Notes: generated by a model from the letters alone, not told the origin. A stretch of DNA of 64,000 nt from a bacterium (GCA_021780105.1 JAJXZJ010000030.1:1-64000); one strand, 5' to 3'; positions 1 to 8,731 are shown, counted from the first letter of the stretch. Made by a program: numbers and translations.

Positions 1-303
1 CCTCTCAACACGCCAGACCGGCAACTACGGCTCGACTCGCATCAGCATTTCTGGAACCACCATCCGGCGCACCAAGTATGGATGACCGAGCGGATGGAGG
101 TGTTGAAGCGCGATTATTTGCCGGCCGAACTGGCGCCGCTGCTGAGAGCGGCCGGTTTCAAGGCACCGCGCGGTGCGGGAAATGCTCCAGCCGGCGATGA
201 ACAAGCCGTGGGAATATTGAGCTTGGCTCCAGGTGGAGACGACCTGCGTCACGCTCGCCGGGTTGCCAAAACGGGCGTTTGCCTGCAGGGTGGCCGCCGG
301 TGA
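1..303 (+). pseudogene. Truncated amidohydrolase (COG3618-like), N-terminal fragment
   Basis: The frame is already open at base 1 and ends with TGA at 301-303. The first 55 or so codons read like the start of an L-fuconolactonase/2-pyrone-4,6-dicarboxylate lactonase type amidohydrolase. They hold the metal-binding HxH motif in LDSHQHFWNHHP and the typical stretch LKRDYLPAELAPLLRAAGF. After that point, near base 165, the resemblance stops and the frame runs out in unrelated sequence. Full-length members have about 280 residues, so nearly all of the barrel is missing. I read this as a gene cut by deletion or rearrangement. The upstream side lies outside the window, so the real start and any operon are unknown. 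The family call comes from recalled family patterns. Confidence 0.55.
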
Positions 304-359
304 ACTGGCCGTTGCCATCGTTTCGCTGGGGCCTGGGGCGCGTCAACGCGCTGCGGCGA

Positions 360-1319
360 ATGGTCTTGGCCTTGCTGCTCGGCGCGGTCGTCGTTCACCC
401 GGCTCCCGCAACCAACCCAATCGCCCTGCCCCTGCGCGGGCAAATTTCCATTCACGATCCATCCACCGTGGTTCGCTGCCAGGACCGGTATTGGATTTTT
501 GGCACCGGCCAGGGTGTGAGTTCGAAGTATTCGACGGATCGCGTGAACTGGCTGGCGGGACCGCCGGTGTTTGCCCGGCCGCCGGCGTGGGTCACCAACG
601 CCGTGCCCGGATTCCGCGGCTCATTCTGGGCGCCGGACCTCCTCTTCTTCAACGGCCAATATCATCTTTATTACGCGGTTTCAACGTGGGGATCCAAGGT
701 CTCGGCCATTGGGTTGGCGACGAATCCCACGCTCGATCCGGAGAATCCAGAGTTCCGCTGGACGGATCGGGGAATGGTCATCCGCTCGGTGGCCACGAAC
801 GACTTCAACACGATCGACCCCGCGCCGCTGCGCGATGCCGCGGGCAACCTTTGGTTGTCGTTTGGTTCCTATTGGAGCGGCATCAAGCTGGTGCAGCTCA
901 ATCCTGCGGGCAGCCGGCGGCTTTCGCCGGACGCGCCGATCTACTCCCTTGCATCCCACCCTTCCATCGAAGCTCCCTATCTGTATCGCCACGGCGGCTA
1001 CTACTATTTGTTTGTGAACTGGGGGTCGTGTTGCCAGGGAACGAACAGCACCTACAATATCCGCGTTGGTCGGAGCACCCGGGTCACCGGCCCGTATTTT
1101 GATCGCGACCAGGCGAACCTCCTCGACGGCGGCGGCTCGCTGTTCCTCGGGGCCATGGGGAGGTTTATCGGTCCTGGACACATCGGCATTTTCTCGGAGA
1201 ACGGGTCCGACTGGTTTAGTTACCACTTTTACGACGCCGACCACGACGGCGCGCCCACCCTCAACCTCCGCCGGCTGGACTGGAGTGCCGACGGCTGGCC
1301 GGTTGCAGGAAGTCCATGA
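360..1319 (+). CDS. Secreted GH43-family glycosidase (arabinanase-like)
   Basis: The product has a hydrophobic signal segment at the N-terminus (residues 1-17) and then a five-bladed propeller typical of glycoside hydrolase family 43, close to endo-1,5-alpha-L-arabinanases. Visible signatures are SIHDPSTV with the catalytic base Asp33, WAPDLLFFNGQYHLYY, NTIDPAPL with the pKa-modulating Asp, and SIEAPYLYRHGGYYYLF with the catalytic acid Glu. The single propeller with no extra carbohydrate-binding domain fits the short arabinanase form. I chose the ATG at 360 because it puts the signal peptide at the front; a TTG at 279 would add 27 residues. It follows the broken amidohydrolase directly. Arabinan is the likely substrate by family, but arabinoxylan-type substrates cannot be excluded. 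Confidence 0.85.
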   Translation: MVLALLLGAVVVHPAPATNPIALPLRGQISIHDPSTVVRCQDRYWIFGTGQGVSSKYSTDRVNWLAGPPVFARPPAWVTNAVPGFRGSFWAPDLLFFNGQYHLYYAVSTWGSKVSAIGLATNPTLDPENPEFRWTDRGMVIRSVATNDFNTIDPAPLRDAAGNLWLSFGSYWSGIKLVQLNPAGSRRLSPDAPIYSLASHPSIEAPYLYRHGGYYYLFVNWGSCCQGTNSTYNIRVGRSTRVTGPYFDRDQANLLDGGGSLFLGAMGRFIGPGHIGIFSENGSDWFSYHFYDADHDGAPTLNLRRLDWSADGWPVAGSP

Positions 1320-1461
1320 CGGCCTCGCCTGGCGCCCGGCGGGTGCCCGGGTTCCGGTGCGTGTCTGTGCTGTCGGGTTGGATCGCGCTTAAAATCGGTG
1401 GCCATGCTGACTTGCCGGATTCCGCATTTGAAAACATCCGCGTCACAGCGAATATTCCGGC

Positions 1462-2262
1462 ATGAATGGCACTGTCCTTCCTTGGCACGCCGGCCTTTCC
1501 GCGTTGGGAATCGCCCGGTTTTTCGTTTGCACGGCGGCTTTTATGGCGTCCTTCTTGTTCACCGGGCCGGCTGCGGGAGCCGCCTTGACCGGAGACCGCG
1601 TTCCGACAAACGACGGCGACTTGATCATCCACCCCATCAATCACGCCACGCTTGCGCTGGGGTGGAAGAACCTGACCGTTTATGCCGACCCCGTGGGTGG
1701 AGCCAGCCGTTTCACCGGATTGCCGCGGCCGGACCTGATTCTTATCACCGACATCCACGCCGATCACTTCAACGTGGAAACACTCGAAGCCCTCGCCGAT
1801 GACCGGGCGGAACTGGTGGCGCCGCCCGCGGTGGCCGAGCAGTTGCCGGCGGCTCTGCGGAAGCGGACCACGGTGCTCACCAACGGCAGCAGCAAATCCG
1901 TGATGGGCCTGACGATCCACGCCCTGCCAATGTACAACCTGACGCCGGAGCGGCGGCAGTTCCATCCGAAGGGCCGGGGCAACGGTTACGTGGCGACGTT
2001 TGGCGGCAAGCGCGTTTACCTCAGCGGAGACACCGAGGACATTCCGGAAATGCGGGATCTGAAGAACATTGACGTGGCGTTTCTGTGCATGAACCTGCCC
2101 TATACCATGACGGTGGAACAGGCGGCCAGCGCGGTGCGGGCTTTCAAGCCGAAGATTGTTTACCCGTATCACTACCGCGGCAGCGACTTGAACCGGTTCA
2201 AGGAACTTGTGGGCACTGACCTGGGGGTCGAGGTTCGCCTGCGGGACTGGTATCGGCCCTGA
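1462..2262 (+). CDS. Exported UlaG-like MBL-fold metallo-hydrolase
   Basis: This 266-residue protein starts with an uncleaved or cleavable hydrophobic segment (residues 10-40, ending near GAALTGDR). A compact metallo-beta-lactamase fold of the UlaG/Lactamase_B_3 type follows. The metal ligands are seen as HPINHATLAL, DIHADHF (the family HxHxDH motif with Asp at the first place), LSGDTED and YPYHYRGSD. UlaG-like proteins hydrolyse phosphorylated lactones or phosphodiesters, but the export signal makes a cytosolic ascorbate-phosphate role unlikely. The substrate is unknown. It has no operon partner: the next forward gene lies 800 bases away. The ATG at 1462 is the first in frame and leads straight into the signal region. 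Confidence 0.8.
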   Translation: MNGTVLPWHAGLSALGIARFFVCTAAFMASFLFTGPAAGAALTGDRVPTNDGDLIIHPINHATLALGWKNLTVYADPVGGASRFTGLPRPDLILITDIHADHFNVETLEALADDRAELVAPPAVAEQLPAALRKRTTVLTNGSSKSVMGLTIHALPMYNLTPERRQFHPKGRGNGYVATFGGKRVYLSGDTEDIPEMRDLKNIDVAFLCMNLPYTMTVEQAASAVRAFKPKIVYPYHYRGSDLNRFKELVGTDLGVEVRLRDWYRP

Positions 2263-2308
2263 CGCGGGCGGGAGGCGGTGCCGCCTCCCACTTGACGGCC
2301 GCCGGCGT

Positions 2309-2479
2309 TCAACGCGGCAGGCCCCATCCTTGTTGCGGACGAACGGTCGTGCCGGCCTTGCTGTTGACAGGCACCGCCGCGGCCGGCACGCGAACCGGTT
2401 TCGGAGCCGGTTCCAACCGTCGCAGATGGCGCCGGGCCATCGCCTCCAGCATTTCAATCTTGGTCAAAAGCCTGTTCAT
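2309..2479 (-). CDS. Small basic protein (56 aa) with a strong ribosome binding site
   Basis: On the minus strand AAGGAGG (2487-2493) lies seven bases before the ATG at 2479, an ideal spacing. A second in-frame ATG at 2485 is too close to the site to be used. The frame runs 56 codons to TGA at 2309-2311. The peptide begins MNRLLTKIEMLEAMARRHL, an amphipathic basic helix, followed by a Pro/Ala/Val-rich tail ending in QQGWGLPR. I do not recognise the family. It sits alone and convergent to the UlaG-like gene. The support is the near-perfect Shine-Dalgarno sequence, rare in this window, and a coherent helix; there is no homology evidence. Confidence 0.5.
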   Translation of the reverse strand: MNRLLTKIEMLEAMARRHLRRLEPAPKPVRVPAAAVPVNSKAGTTVRPQQGWGLPR

Positions 2480-2757
2480 ATTCATACCTCCTTTCTCAGC
2501 ATGTCTCGTGCCGGAGTTTTACCTGCTCCACGGGCGCGAGGCAGGAACTGCCGAATTCCGGCGGGGCACGCCACTGTCCCGTCAATGAGCCGAACCGGAC
2601 GAACCCCAACGCGTGCCGCCGTGCGTTCTTCCGCCCCGCCGCAACCGGCGTCCAAAAGATTGGAAACCGTCGCCAAAGAATCCGTTCAAGACCGTTGCGG
2701 CTTCGCCGCGGAAACCTCGCCGGGACACACCTGGCGTTTCGGGCACAGGCCGGTCGC

Positions 2758-2785
2758 TTGACGAATAGCTAATGATGGCTATAAT
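2758..2785 (+). promoter_or_regulatory. Sigma70-type promoter
   Basis: TTGACG (2758-2763) and TATAAT (2780-2785) are separated by 16 bases. This is the best promoter match in the window. Transcription would start near 2792 and give the S53 peptidase gene a leader of about 265 bases. Confidence 0.6.
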
Positions 2786-2994
2786 ACTCCATGAACCCAA
2801 ACGGCTTCACCCGGAGTGTTCTGGACGGCGTCTTCGTTGCAGGGCGCCACCGGTTCGTGGCGCACCTCGCAACCCTCCGCTTCGCCGGCGGGCTTCCATT
2901 CCACGGGCGGTCCTCCGGCCCCACGGCGTCGTGCGCGTTCCGGCCGCACCGGACAAACCGGACGGGGCCTCGGGACAACCCCGCGTTTCCCATA

Positions 2995-3017
2995 GTTGGC
3001 TAATTTACTTAGCCAAC
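2995..3017 (+). promoter_or_regulatory. Perfect 9-bp inverted repeat upstream of the S53 gene
   Basis: GTTGGCTAA (2995-3003) and TTAGCCAAC (3009-3017) flank TTTAC. It lies 41 bases before the peptidase start codon, downstream of the promoter. It could be an operator for a dimeric repressor or an mRNA hairpin in the leader. There is no T-run, so a terminator is unlikely. Confidence 0.5.
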
Positions 3018-3058
3018 GCGAAAGCTCGAAACCACGCTACAAGAAAGGATAACCGTTT

Positions 3059-6000
3059 ATGCCTGCGTCTCCCAAAGCGAATCAAATCCCCAGAAATTAC
3101 CGCCGAATCGAAGGCAGCGAGCGCCGTCCTTTGCCCAAGGCAAAATTCCTCGGACCCGCCGATCCGAACGAGGTCTTCACCGTGACGATTGTTCTGCGCC
3201 GCCGGCCCGATGGTCCACCGCTGCCCGACCATGCCTACTTTCTGAGCACCCCGCCGAGCCAGCGACGACGCCTGGCGCAAGACGAGTTTGCGGCCCACTA
3301 CGGAGCTTTGCCGGAAGACCTGGAGAAGGTGACCGCCTTTGCCACCAGCCACGGATTAAAGGTGGTTGAAGCTCACGCGGCGCGGCGCGCGATCGTTGTT
3401 TCCGGGACGGTCGCCCAAATGAGCACGGCGTTTGGTGTCACGCTGGGGCGTTACCAACATGAGATTGTGCGCCGTCGGGGCGAAAAGCCGCAAACCGAGA
3501 TCTATCGCGGTCGCGATGGCTCGGTCCATGTCCCCCGCGAGCTGGCCGACATCGTCGTTGGCGTCTTCGGTTTGGACAATCGGACGATCACCAAGCACAA
3601 CAGCGCCGATCCGCCGAATACCACGACGCTCACCGTGCCACAGGTTGCGCAGTTGTATCGTTACCCGACGAATTCCGCCGCGGGGCAGACCATCGGGATT
3701 TTCTCGTTGTCGGGCTATGACATCAACGACATCCAGTCATACTTCGCCGGGTTGCCGGCCGGCTACACGACGCCCACGGTGAACGACATTCTGGTCCACG
3801 GGACAAACTCCGGCGTCGATCCTTACGGTGAAACGACGCAAGATATTGGCATCGCCGCCTCGTTCGCACCGGGGGCGGCGGTCAACGTCTATATCACCAG
3901 CAGCTCCCAACAGGGATGGGTGGACGCGATCACCCGGGTCGCGCATCCGAATGCCGGGGATGCGCCTTGTTCGGTGCTCTCCTCCAGTTGGTATATCGCC
4001 AACGGCGACGATGCGACGACGTTGGCCAACGAAGGCATATCCACCGCCTTTGTTAACGCCGTGAGCGCGGCCTTCCAAGACGCTGCCATTCAAGGAGTGA
4101 CGGTGTGCATTGCCTGCGGCGACACGGGCACCGATTCCAAGGTCGGCGACGGCAACGCCCATGTGCAATACCCCGGCAGTGACCCGTGGGTGTTGTCCGT
4201 GGGAGGAACCACGATTGGCAACGTGAGCGGCTCGTCGTTCGACGAATATGTTTGGAACGACCCGGATCCCTCCGACCCCAATCATTGGGGCACCACCGGC
4301 GGCGGCGTCAGCGATTTCTTCGGGCTGCCGACGTATCAGAACGGGGCCGGCGTGCCGCGATCCATCAATGACAATCACGTCGGCCGCGGCGTGCCAGACG
4401 TGGCCGGCAACGCCAGTTACAACAGCGGATATTCCGGCCTCTTTTTGAGCGGCAACCCGATGATTGGCAACGGAACCAGCGCGTCTGCGCCGCAATGGGC
4501 GGGCCTGATTGCCATGATCAACGCAGCGCTCGGCGACAACGTGGGGTTTGTCAATCCGGCGCTGTATTCGTTGGGATCGAGCGTCTTTCGCGACATCAAC
4601 CCGCCGCCGGGGCCGACCGATAACAGCAACGGCGGCGTCGCCGGCTACCCGGCCGGTCCGGGCTGGGATGCCTGCACGGGTTGGGGCAGTCCCAACGGCA
4701 CGGCGCTTTTGGCGGGCTTGCAGCGGATTTATGCCAAGTATTGTGTCGTCATCACCGACCGAAGCACCTTCGGGAAGGATGAAGTTGACGCCATGCTGCA
4801 CGTGGCCAGCCCGGCCGTGATTCCAGCGGCTTTTTATATCGAAGTGGACGGCTTCCGTCCCGGCGACCTCGGGATCACGTCCGCCGATCTGGCGGGCGTT
4901 CCTTCCGTCTATCCGACCATCACGACCATGCCGGCGGTGGCCGGCATGATCATCGGCGACGCCACCGGCAAGCCCACCGCCCTGCTGGCGCAGGATCCCT
5001 CGCTGCCACCGACCCCGCAGCGCTTCACCTGGGTGTTCCCGATCACGTTCACGGACACGACGGGTTTCGTGCCGGGCGGTCAGATTGTCACGCTCACTGC
5101 CGCCTTGGGCGGCGTTTACGGCAGCGCCCAGATCCAGCTTACCGAGGCAGCCAACGTTTACGAAGTGGATGGTCCCGTCTCCTGGCTCAGCACGGACACG
5201 CGGGTGTTTCTCGCCAAGGCCGGTGAGTCGTGGTTCGGCGCCCCCGCCTTGGGCACCACGCCCGCCGACGCCTCGAACTTCATCAAGGCGGTGATCGCCA
5301 ACTTGAATTCCGGCAACACCGGCAGCCAGACATTCGACTCGCTGCCGACCGACGAGAACGCCTCGTCGCTGGCCCTTTACCAGGTGGATCACAACAACAC
5401 GCCGGTCTTCAACTTCGCCCTGGCGCGGGTGCGCTATCGGGCCTTGGTCACGGATGCCACCAGTGTCCGGGTCTTCTTCCGGCTTTGCCCCGCGCTGTCC
5501 GTCTCGGTGGATTACGACCTCAACACGACCTACCGCCGGGCACCGGTCCTGAATCCGGACGGCCAGCCGATTCCAGTCCTGGGCGTGCAGGCCGGCAACC
5601 TCGTCACGATTCCGTTCTTCGCCGAAGCGCGCAAGGACGCGACGGTCGTGAGCATGGATACGCAGACCGATCCGGCGAACGTGCAGACGGTGCCGCACAA
5701 TGCCAGCGGCGCGGAAGTCGAGGCTTATTTCGGCTGCCTGCTGGACATCAATCAACCCGGCCAGGCCTATTATCCGCTGAATCCGGTCGGCGACGGTCCC
5801 TACGCCGGCAGCCACAATTCGATCCTGCAGCTTGTGCGCAACGATCATCAGTGCCTGCTGGTCGAGATCGCCTTCGATCCGGATCCCATTGCCGGCAATC
5901 CCAGTCCCGCGACCTCCGACAAACTGGCGCAACGGAACCTTTCGCTGGTGCCGTCGGACAATCCCGGCGACGCCGGGTCGCGCCGGATTCCGAACACGTT

Positions 6001-6940
6001 TGAACTGAAGCCAACACCGATGAAGCTCGCGCCAGGCGACAAGCCGGACGAGCTGCTCATTGACTGGGGCAACACGCCCGCGGACAGCACGGCGCAGATT
6101 TACATCCCGTCGGCATCCTCGTCCGAAATACTGAAAATGGCGGGCCAGATGTATGCGACCCACCGGCTGGCTTCGGTGGACGCGCACACCGTGCAATGCC
6201 CGGCGGAGGGCATTACCTACGTGCCGATTCCGCCGGGAACCGACGTCAACGACGCCGGCCTCCTGACGGTGGATTTGCCGGAGGGCGTGCGCCGGGGCCA
6301 GTTGTTCCGGATTGTCGTCAGGCAGGTGACCAACGCCGCCGGCACGTCGTCGCGCAAGCCGCCGGTGGTCGGGCTTGTCAATGCCACCGCGAGGGAGGCG
6401 GCGTTTCAATCGCGTCTGATTCGCTGGCGGCGCGTCCGCGGCTCGTTCCAAATCTCGATCCCGGTCGGCACGGCGGAATTACTCCTGCCGTCGGAGGAAC
6501 GGCGGCTTTCGATCTTCCGCTACATCGAACAGGCGATTCCGACGAAAGATCGCTGGCATCCCGTGTTCCAGCGTTTCGTGAGCCAGATCGGCGAGCGGGT
6601 CAAGGGGTTCGGCGGTAATCCGGCGGCCGTGCTTCCCTCGCCCACCGGCGCGTGGAAACAACCCGCCCCGCATCCGGGCGGGAAGGACGGCGAAGCCCGC
6701 GTGTCCTTCTGCGGCAAGGTGAACGGCCTGATCTACGACCGGTTCGGTGACTTCGAGGGTTTCCTGCTCGACACCGAAGACGGCGAACGCCGCTTCTGCA
6801 GCCGCGAACACGAGATTGAAGACCTGGCATGCCGGGCCTGGCGGGAACGGATGTTCATCACGGTGACCGTCGAGCGCGACGAGCCGCACCGCCCCTTGAC
6901 GATCACCCTGCGCCGGGCCGCGCGGTCATTCGAACGCTAA
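3059..6940 (+). CDS. Giant S53 (sedolisin/kumamolisin) peptidase with long C-terminal extension
   Basis: The 1293-residue protein opens with a pro-kumamolisin activation domain (about residues 40-180), then an S53 serine-carboxyl peptidase domain (about 195-560). The catalytic residues are visible: Glu258 and Asp262 in GETTQDIG, the oxyanion Asp355 in CGDTGTD, and Ser474 in GNGTSASAP. The calcium-site region reads FRDINPPPG and GPGWDACTGWGSPNG. The remaining 730 or so residues match nothing I know. The last 75 contain GLIYDRFGDFEGFLLDTEDG and EHEIEDLACRAWRERM, which look like a separate C-terminal module. Usual sedolisins have 350-600 residues. The N-terminus is hydrophilic and lacks a signal peptide, odd for an acid endopeptidase. 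The ATG at 3059 follows an AAAGGA ribosome site. A terminator follows at 6976. Confidence 0.9.
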   Translation: MPASPKANQIPRNYRRIEGSERRPLPKAKFLGPADPNEVFTVTIVLRRRPDGPPLPDHAYFLSTPPSQRRRLAQDEFAAHYGALPEDLEKVTAFATSHGLKVVEAHAARRAIVVSGTVAQMSTAFGVTLGRYQHEIVRRRGEKPQTEIYRGRDGSVHVPRELADIVVGVFGLDNRTITKHNSADPPNTTTLTVPQVAQLYRYPTNSAAGQTIGIFSLSGYDINDIQSYFAGLPAGYTTPTVNDILVHGTNSGVDPYGETTQDIGIAASFAPGAAVNVYITSSSQQGWVDAITRVAHPNAGDAPCSVLSSSWYIANGDDATTLANEGISTAFVNAVSAAFQDAAIQGVTVCIACGDTGTDSKVGDGNAHVQYPGSDPWVLSVGGTTIGNVSGSSFDEYVWNDPDPSDPNHWGTTGGGVSDFFGLPTYQNGAGVPRSINDNHVGRGVPDVAGNASYNSGYSGLFLSGNPMIGNGTSASAPQWAGLIAMINAALGDNVGFVNPALYSLGSSVFRDINPPPGPTDNSNGGVAGYPAGPGWDACTGWGSPNGTALLAGLQRIYAKYCVVITDRSTFGKDEVDAMLHVASPAVIPAAFYIEVDGFRPGDLGITSADLAGVPSVYPTITTMPAVAGMIIGDATGKPTALLAQDPSLPPTPQRFTWVFPITFTDTTGFVPGGQIVTLTAALGGVYGSAQIQLTEAANVYEVDGPVSWLSTDTRVFLAKAGESWFGAPALGTTPADASNFIKAVIANLNSGNTGSQTFDSLPTDENASSLALYQVDHNNTPVFNFALARVRYRALVTDATSVRVFFRLCPALSVSVDYDLNTTYRRAPVLNPDGQPIPVLGVQAGNLVTIPFFAEARKDATVVSMDTQTDPANVQTVPHNASGAEVEAYFGCLLDINQPGQAYYPLNPVGDGPYAGSHNSILQLVRNDHQCLLVEIAFDPDPIAGNPSPATSDKLAQRNLSLVPSDNPGDAGSRRIPNTFELKPTPMKLAPGDKPDELLIDWGNTPADSTAQIYIPSASSSEILKMAGQMYATHRLASVDAHTVQCPAEGITYVPIPPGTDVNDAGLLTVDLPEGVRRGQLFRIVVRQVTNAAGTSSRKPPVVGLVNATAREAAFQSRLIRWRRVRGSFQISIPVGTAELLLPSEERRLSIFRYIEQAIPTKDRWHPVFQRFVSQIGERVKGFGGNPAAVLPSPTGAWKQPAPHPGGKDGEARVSFCGKVNGLIYDRFGDFEGFLLDTEDGERRFCSREHEIEDLACRAWRERMFITVTVERDEPHRPLTITLRRAARSFER

Positions 6941-6975
6941 GTGTCGCCAAGAAACGGGCGCATCAGTGCCCGGAA

Positions 6976-7005
6976 CCCGGCCGGCTTACGGCTGGCCGGG
7001 TTTTT
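6976..7005 (+). terminator. Intrinsic terminator of the S53 gene, inside the 3' end of leuA
   Basis: Ten base pairs (one G-U) form between 6976-6985 and 6991-7000 with a five-base loop, followed by TTTTT. The loop contains the TAA stop codon of the opposite-strand leuA gene (6986-6988), so the terminator is shared with the last leuA codons. Confidence 0.75.
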
Positions 7006-8560
7006 CCGCGGGCGCGTGTTTGCGCGAAAGGTGCCGGTTCACGGCGTTGAGATAAGCACGGGCGCTGGCCTCGATGATGTCCGTGCTCGCGCCTTTGCCG
7101 GTGACCAGTTGGTGGTCGCCAAAGTCCGCTTTCACCGTCACCTCGCCGAGCGCGTCCTTGCCTTGGGACACCGACCGCAAACTGAAGTCCATCAGCCGGC
7201 CGGTCGTGCCAGTGAGCCGGTCAATCGCGCGGAGCGTGGCTTCCACGGGGCCGTCGCCAATGCCGGCATCCTGCACGGCTTCCGCTTCAGCCGCCGGGGC
7301 GTTGACCTTCTGCAAACGGACCGTGGCGGTGGGCACGGCGGAACTGCCACTGGTGACGCTGAGGTAATCGAGCTTCCAGGTTTCGGGCACGTCGGTGATG
7401 TGGCCTTCCACGAGCGCGGCGAGGTCGTCGTCATAGACGAATTTCTTCTTGTCGCCGATTTCCTTGAACCGGGCGAAAATGGCGTTGACGTCGCCGTCGG
7501 ACATTTTGAAACCGAGCTGCCGGAGGCGGGCGGCCACGGCGGCCCGCCCGCTGTGTTTGGTGAGCGGCAGTTCCGTCTGGCCCCAGCCGACCTCCTGCGG
7601 GTCCATGATTTCGTAGGTTTCGCGTTTCTTGAGGATGCCATCCTGATGGATGCCGGCGCTGTGGGCAAAGGCGTTTTCGCCGACAATCGCCTTGTTGCGC
7701 TGGACGGCGAGGCCGCACATCCGGGAAACGAGCCGCGATGACCGGACGATTTCGCGCGTGTTCACGCCGCAGTTGAAGCCGCCGAAAAAGTCCGCGCGCG
7801 TCGTGAGCGCCATGACGACTTCCTCAAGCGAGGTGTTGCCGGCCCGCTCGCCAATGCCGTTGACCGTGCATTCGATTTGACGGGCGCCGGCGTGAACGGC
7901 GGCGAGCGAATTCGCCACCGCGAGGCCGAGATCGTTGTGGCAATGCACGCTGATCACCGCCTTGCCCGATTGGAAGGCCGGCACGGCGTCGTGAAGTTGG
8001 CGTATGAGCGCCCCAAACTGTTCCGGCACCGCCCAGCCGACGGTGTCGGGAATGTTCACGGTCGTCGCTCCGGCAGCAACAACCGCCTGGCAGACCTTGA
8101 CCAAAAAATCCGGCTCGGTGCGCGAGCCGTCTTCGGGCGAAAATTCCACGTTGTCCACGTAACCTTTGGCCCGCTGCACGCCTTCGACGGCGAGGCGAAG
8201 GATTTCGTCCTGCGCCTTGCCGAGCTTGAACTCGCGATGAATTTTCGAGGTGGCAAGGAAGACGTGGATGCGGGCGCGCTTGCCGGCCGGCTTGAGCGCC
8301 TCGGCGGCGGCGTCAATGTCCTTCGGCACGCAGCGAGCGAGGCCGCAGATGATCGGGCCTTTGATCTCGCGGCTGATCGCCTGGACGGCCGTGAAATCCC
8401 CCTCGCTGATGACCGGGAATCCGGCCTCGATGATGTCCACCTTCAGCCGCGCGAGCTGGCGGGCCACCTCCAGCTTTTCGCGAAGATTCATGGAGGCGCC
8501 GGGGCATTGCTCGCCGTCGCGGAGCGTGGTGTCGAAGATGACGATGCGTTGTGCTTTCAT
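6986..8560 (-). CDS. leuA: 2-isopropylmalate synthase
   Basis: LeuA condenses acetyl-CoA with 2-ketoisovalerate, the first committed step of leucine synthesis in the cytosol. The 524-residue protein shows the catalytic TIM barrel with DTTLRDGEQCPG near the N-terminus, the metal ligands in SVHCHNDLGLA, and GIGERAGNTSLEEV. It then has the linker and the C-terminal leucine-binding regulatory domain, so it should be feedback-inhibited like the long-form enzymes. The frame is open 44 codons further upstream, but that part reads through the attenuator hairpin and has no family match. The ATG at 8560 puts MKAQRIVIFDTTLRDG at the expected place. No other leu gene is adjacent. Expression is probably controlled by the attenuator at 8675-8800. 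Confidence 0.95.
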   Translation of the reverse strand: MKAQRIVIFDTTLRDGEQCPGASMNLREKLEVARQLARLKVDIIEAGFPVISEGDFTAVQAISREIKGPIICGLARCVPKDIDAAAEALKPAGKRARIHVFLATSKIHREFKLGKAQDEILRLAVEGVQRAKGYVDNVEFSPEDGSRTEPDFLVKVCQAVVAAGATTVNIPDTVGWAVPEQFGALIRQLHDAVPAFQSGKAVISVHCHNDLGLAVANSLAAVHAGARQIECTVNGIGERAGNTSLEEVVMALTTRADFFGGFNCGVNTREIVRSSRLVSRMCGLAVQRNKAIVGENAFAHSAGIHQDGILKKRETYEIMDPQEVGWGQTELPLTKHSGRAAVAARLRQLGFKMSDGDVNAIFARFKEIGDKKKFVYDDDLAALVEGHITDVPETWKLDYLSVTSGSSAVPTATVRLQKVNAPAAEAEAVQDAGIGDGPVEATLRAIDRLTGTTGRLMDFSLRSVSQGKDALGEVTVKADFGDHQLVTGKGASTDIIEASARAYLNAVNRHLSRKHAPAEKPGQP

Positions 8561-8674
8561 AACGAGCCATGGTTTGCCGGCAGTGTTGGCTGCCGGTCTG
8601 ATGTTGTTCTTGCGTTTCAGTTTCTGTCGCTGTGGTTCCGATTGTTTGCTGCCGCCGGCGGTGTGGAGTCCCAT

Positions 8675-8713
8675 AAAAGCAAGAAGCCCCACCGCAGGTG
8701 GCAGTGGGGCTTC
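8675..8713 (-). terminator. Attenuator terminator of leuA
   Basis: On the minus strand a perfect 10-bp stem (8704-8713 with 8683-8692, 11-base loop) is followed by TTGCTTTT. It lies between the leader peptide stop codon and leuA, so it would stop leuA transcription early unless an alternative structure forms. Confidence 0.8.
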
Positions 8714-8731
8714 GGAAATCGTCGAACCAAA

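Larger units (their letters stand above)
2486..3058. other. Intergenic region before the S53 peptidase gene
   Basis: About 570 bases without a convincing gene. It contains a near-consensus promoter at 2758-2785 and a perfect palindrome at 2995-3017, both on the side of the peptidase gene. A frame at 2791-3003 begins at the predicted transcription start but encodes a low-quality Arg/Pro/His-rich sequence, and I do not call it a gene. Confidence 0.5.

Noticed and set aside
2791-3003. A possible leaderless 70-codon gene starting at the strong promoter
   Set aside because: The start position is suggestive, but the peptide is Arg/Pro/His-rich without structure, and the promoter is better explained by the S53 gene.
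3737-6451. A 904-codon open frame on the minus strand under the S53 gene
   Set aside because: It lies fully antisense to a gene with clear catalytic motifs, is Arg/Gly/Val-rich and matches no family; GC-rich codon bias explains it.
8561-8692. A 44-codon N-terminal extension of leuA
   Set aside because: It runs through the attenuator hairpin and has no family counterpart; the family start is at 8560.
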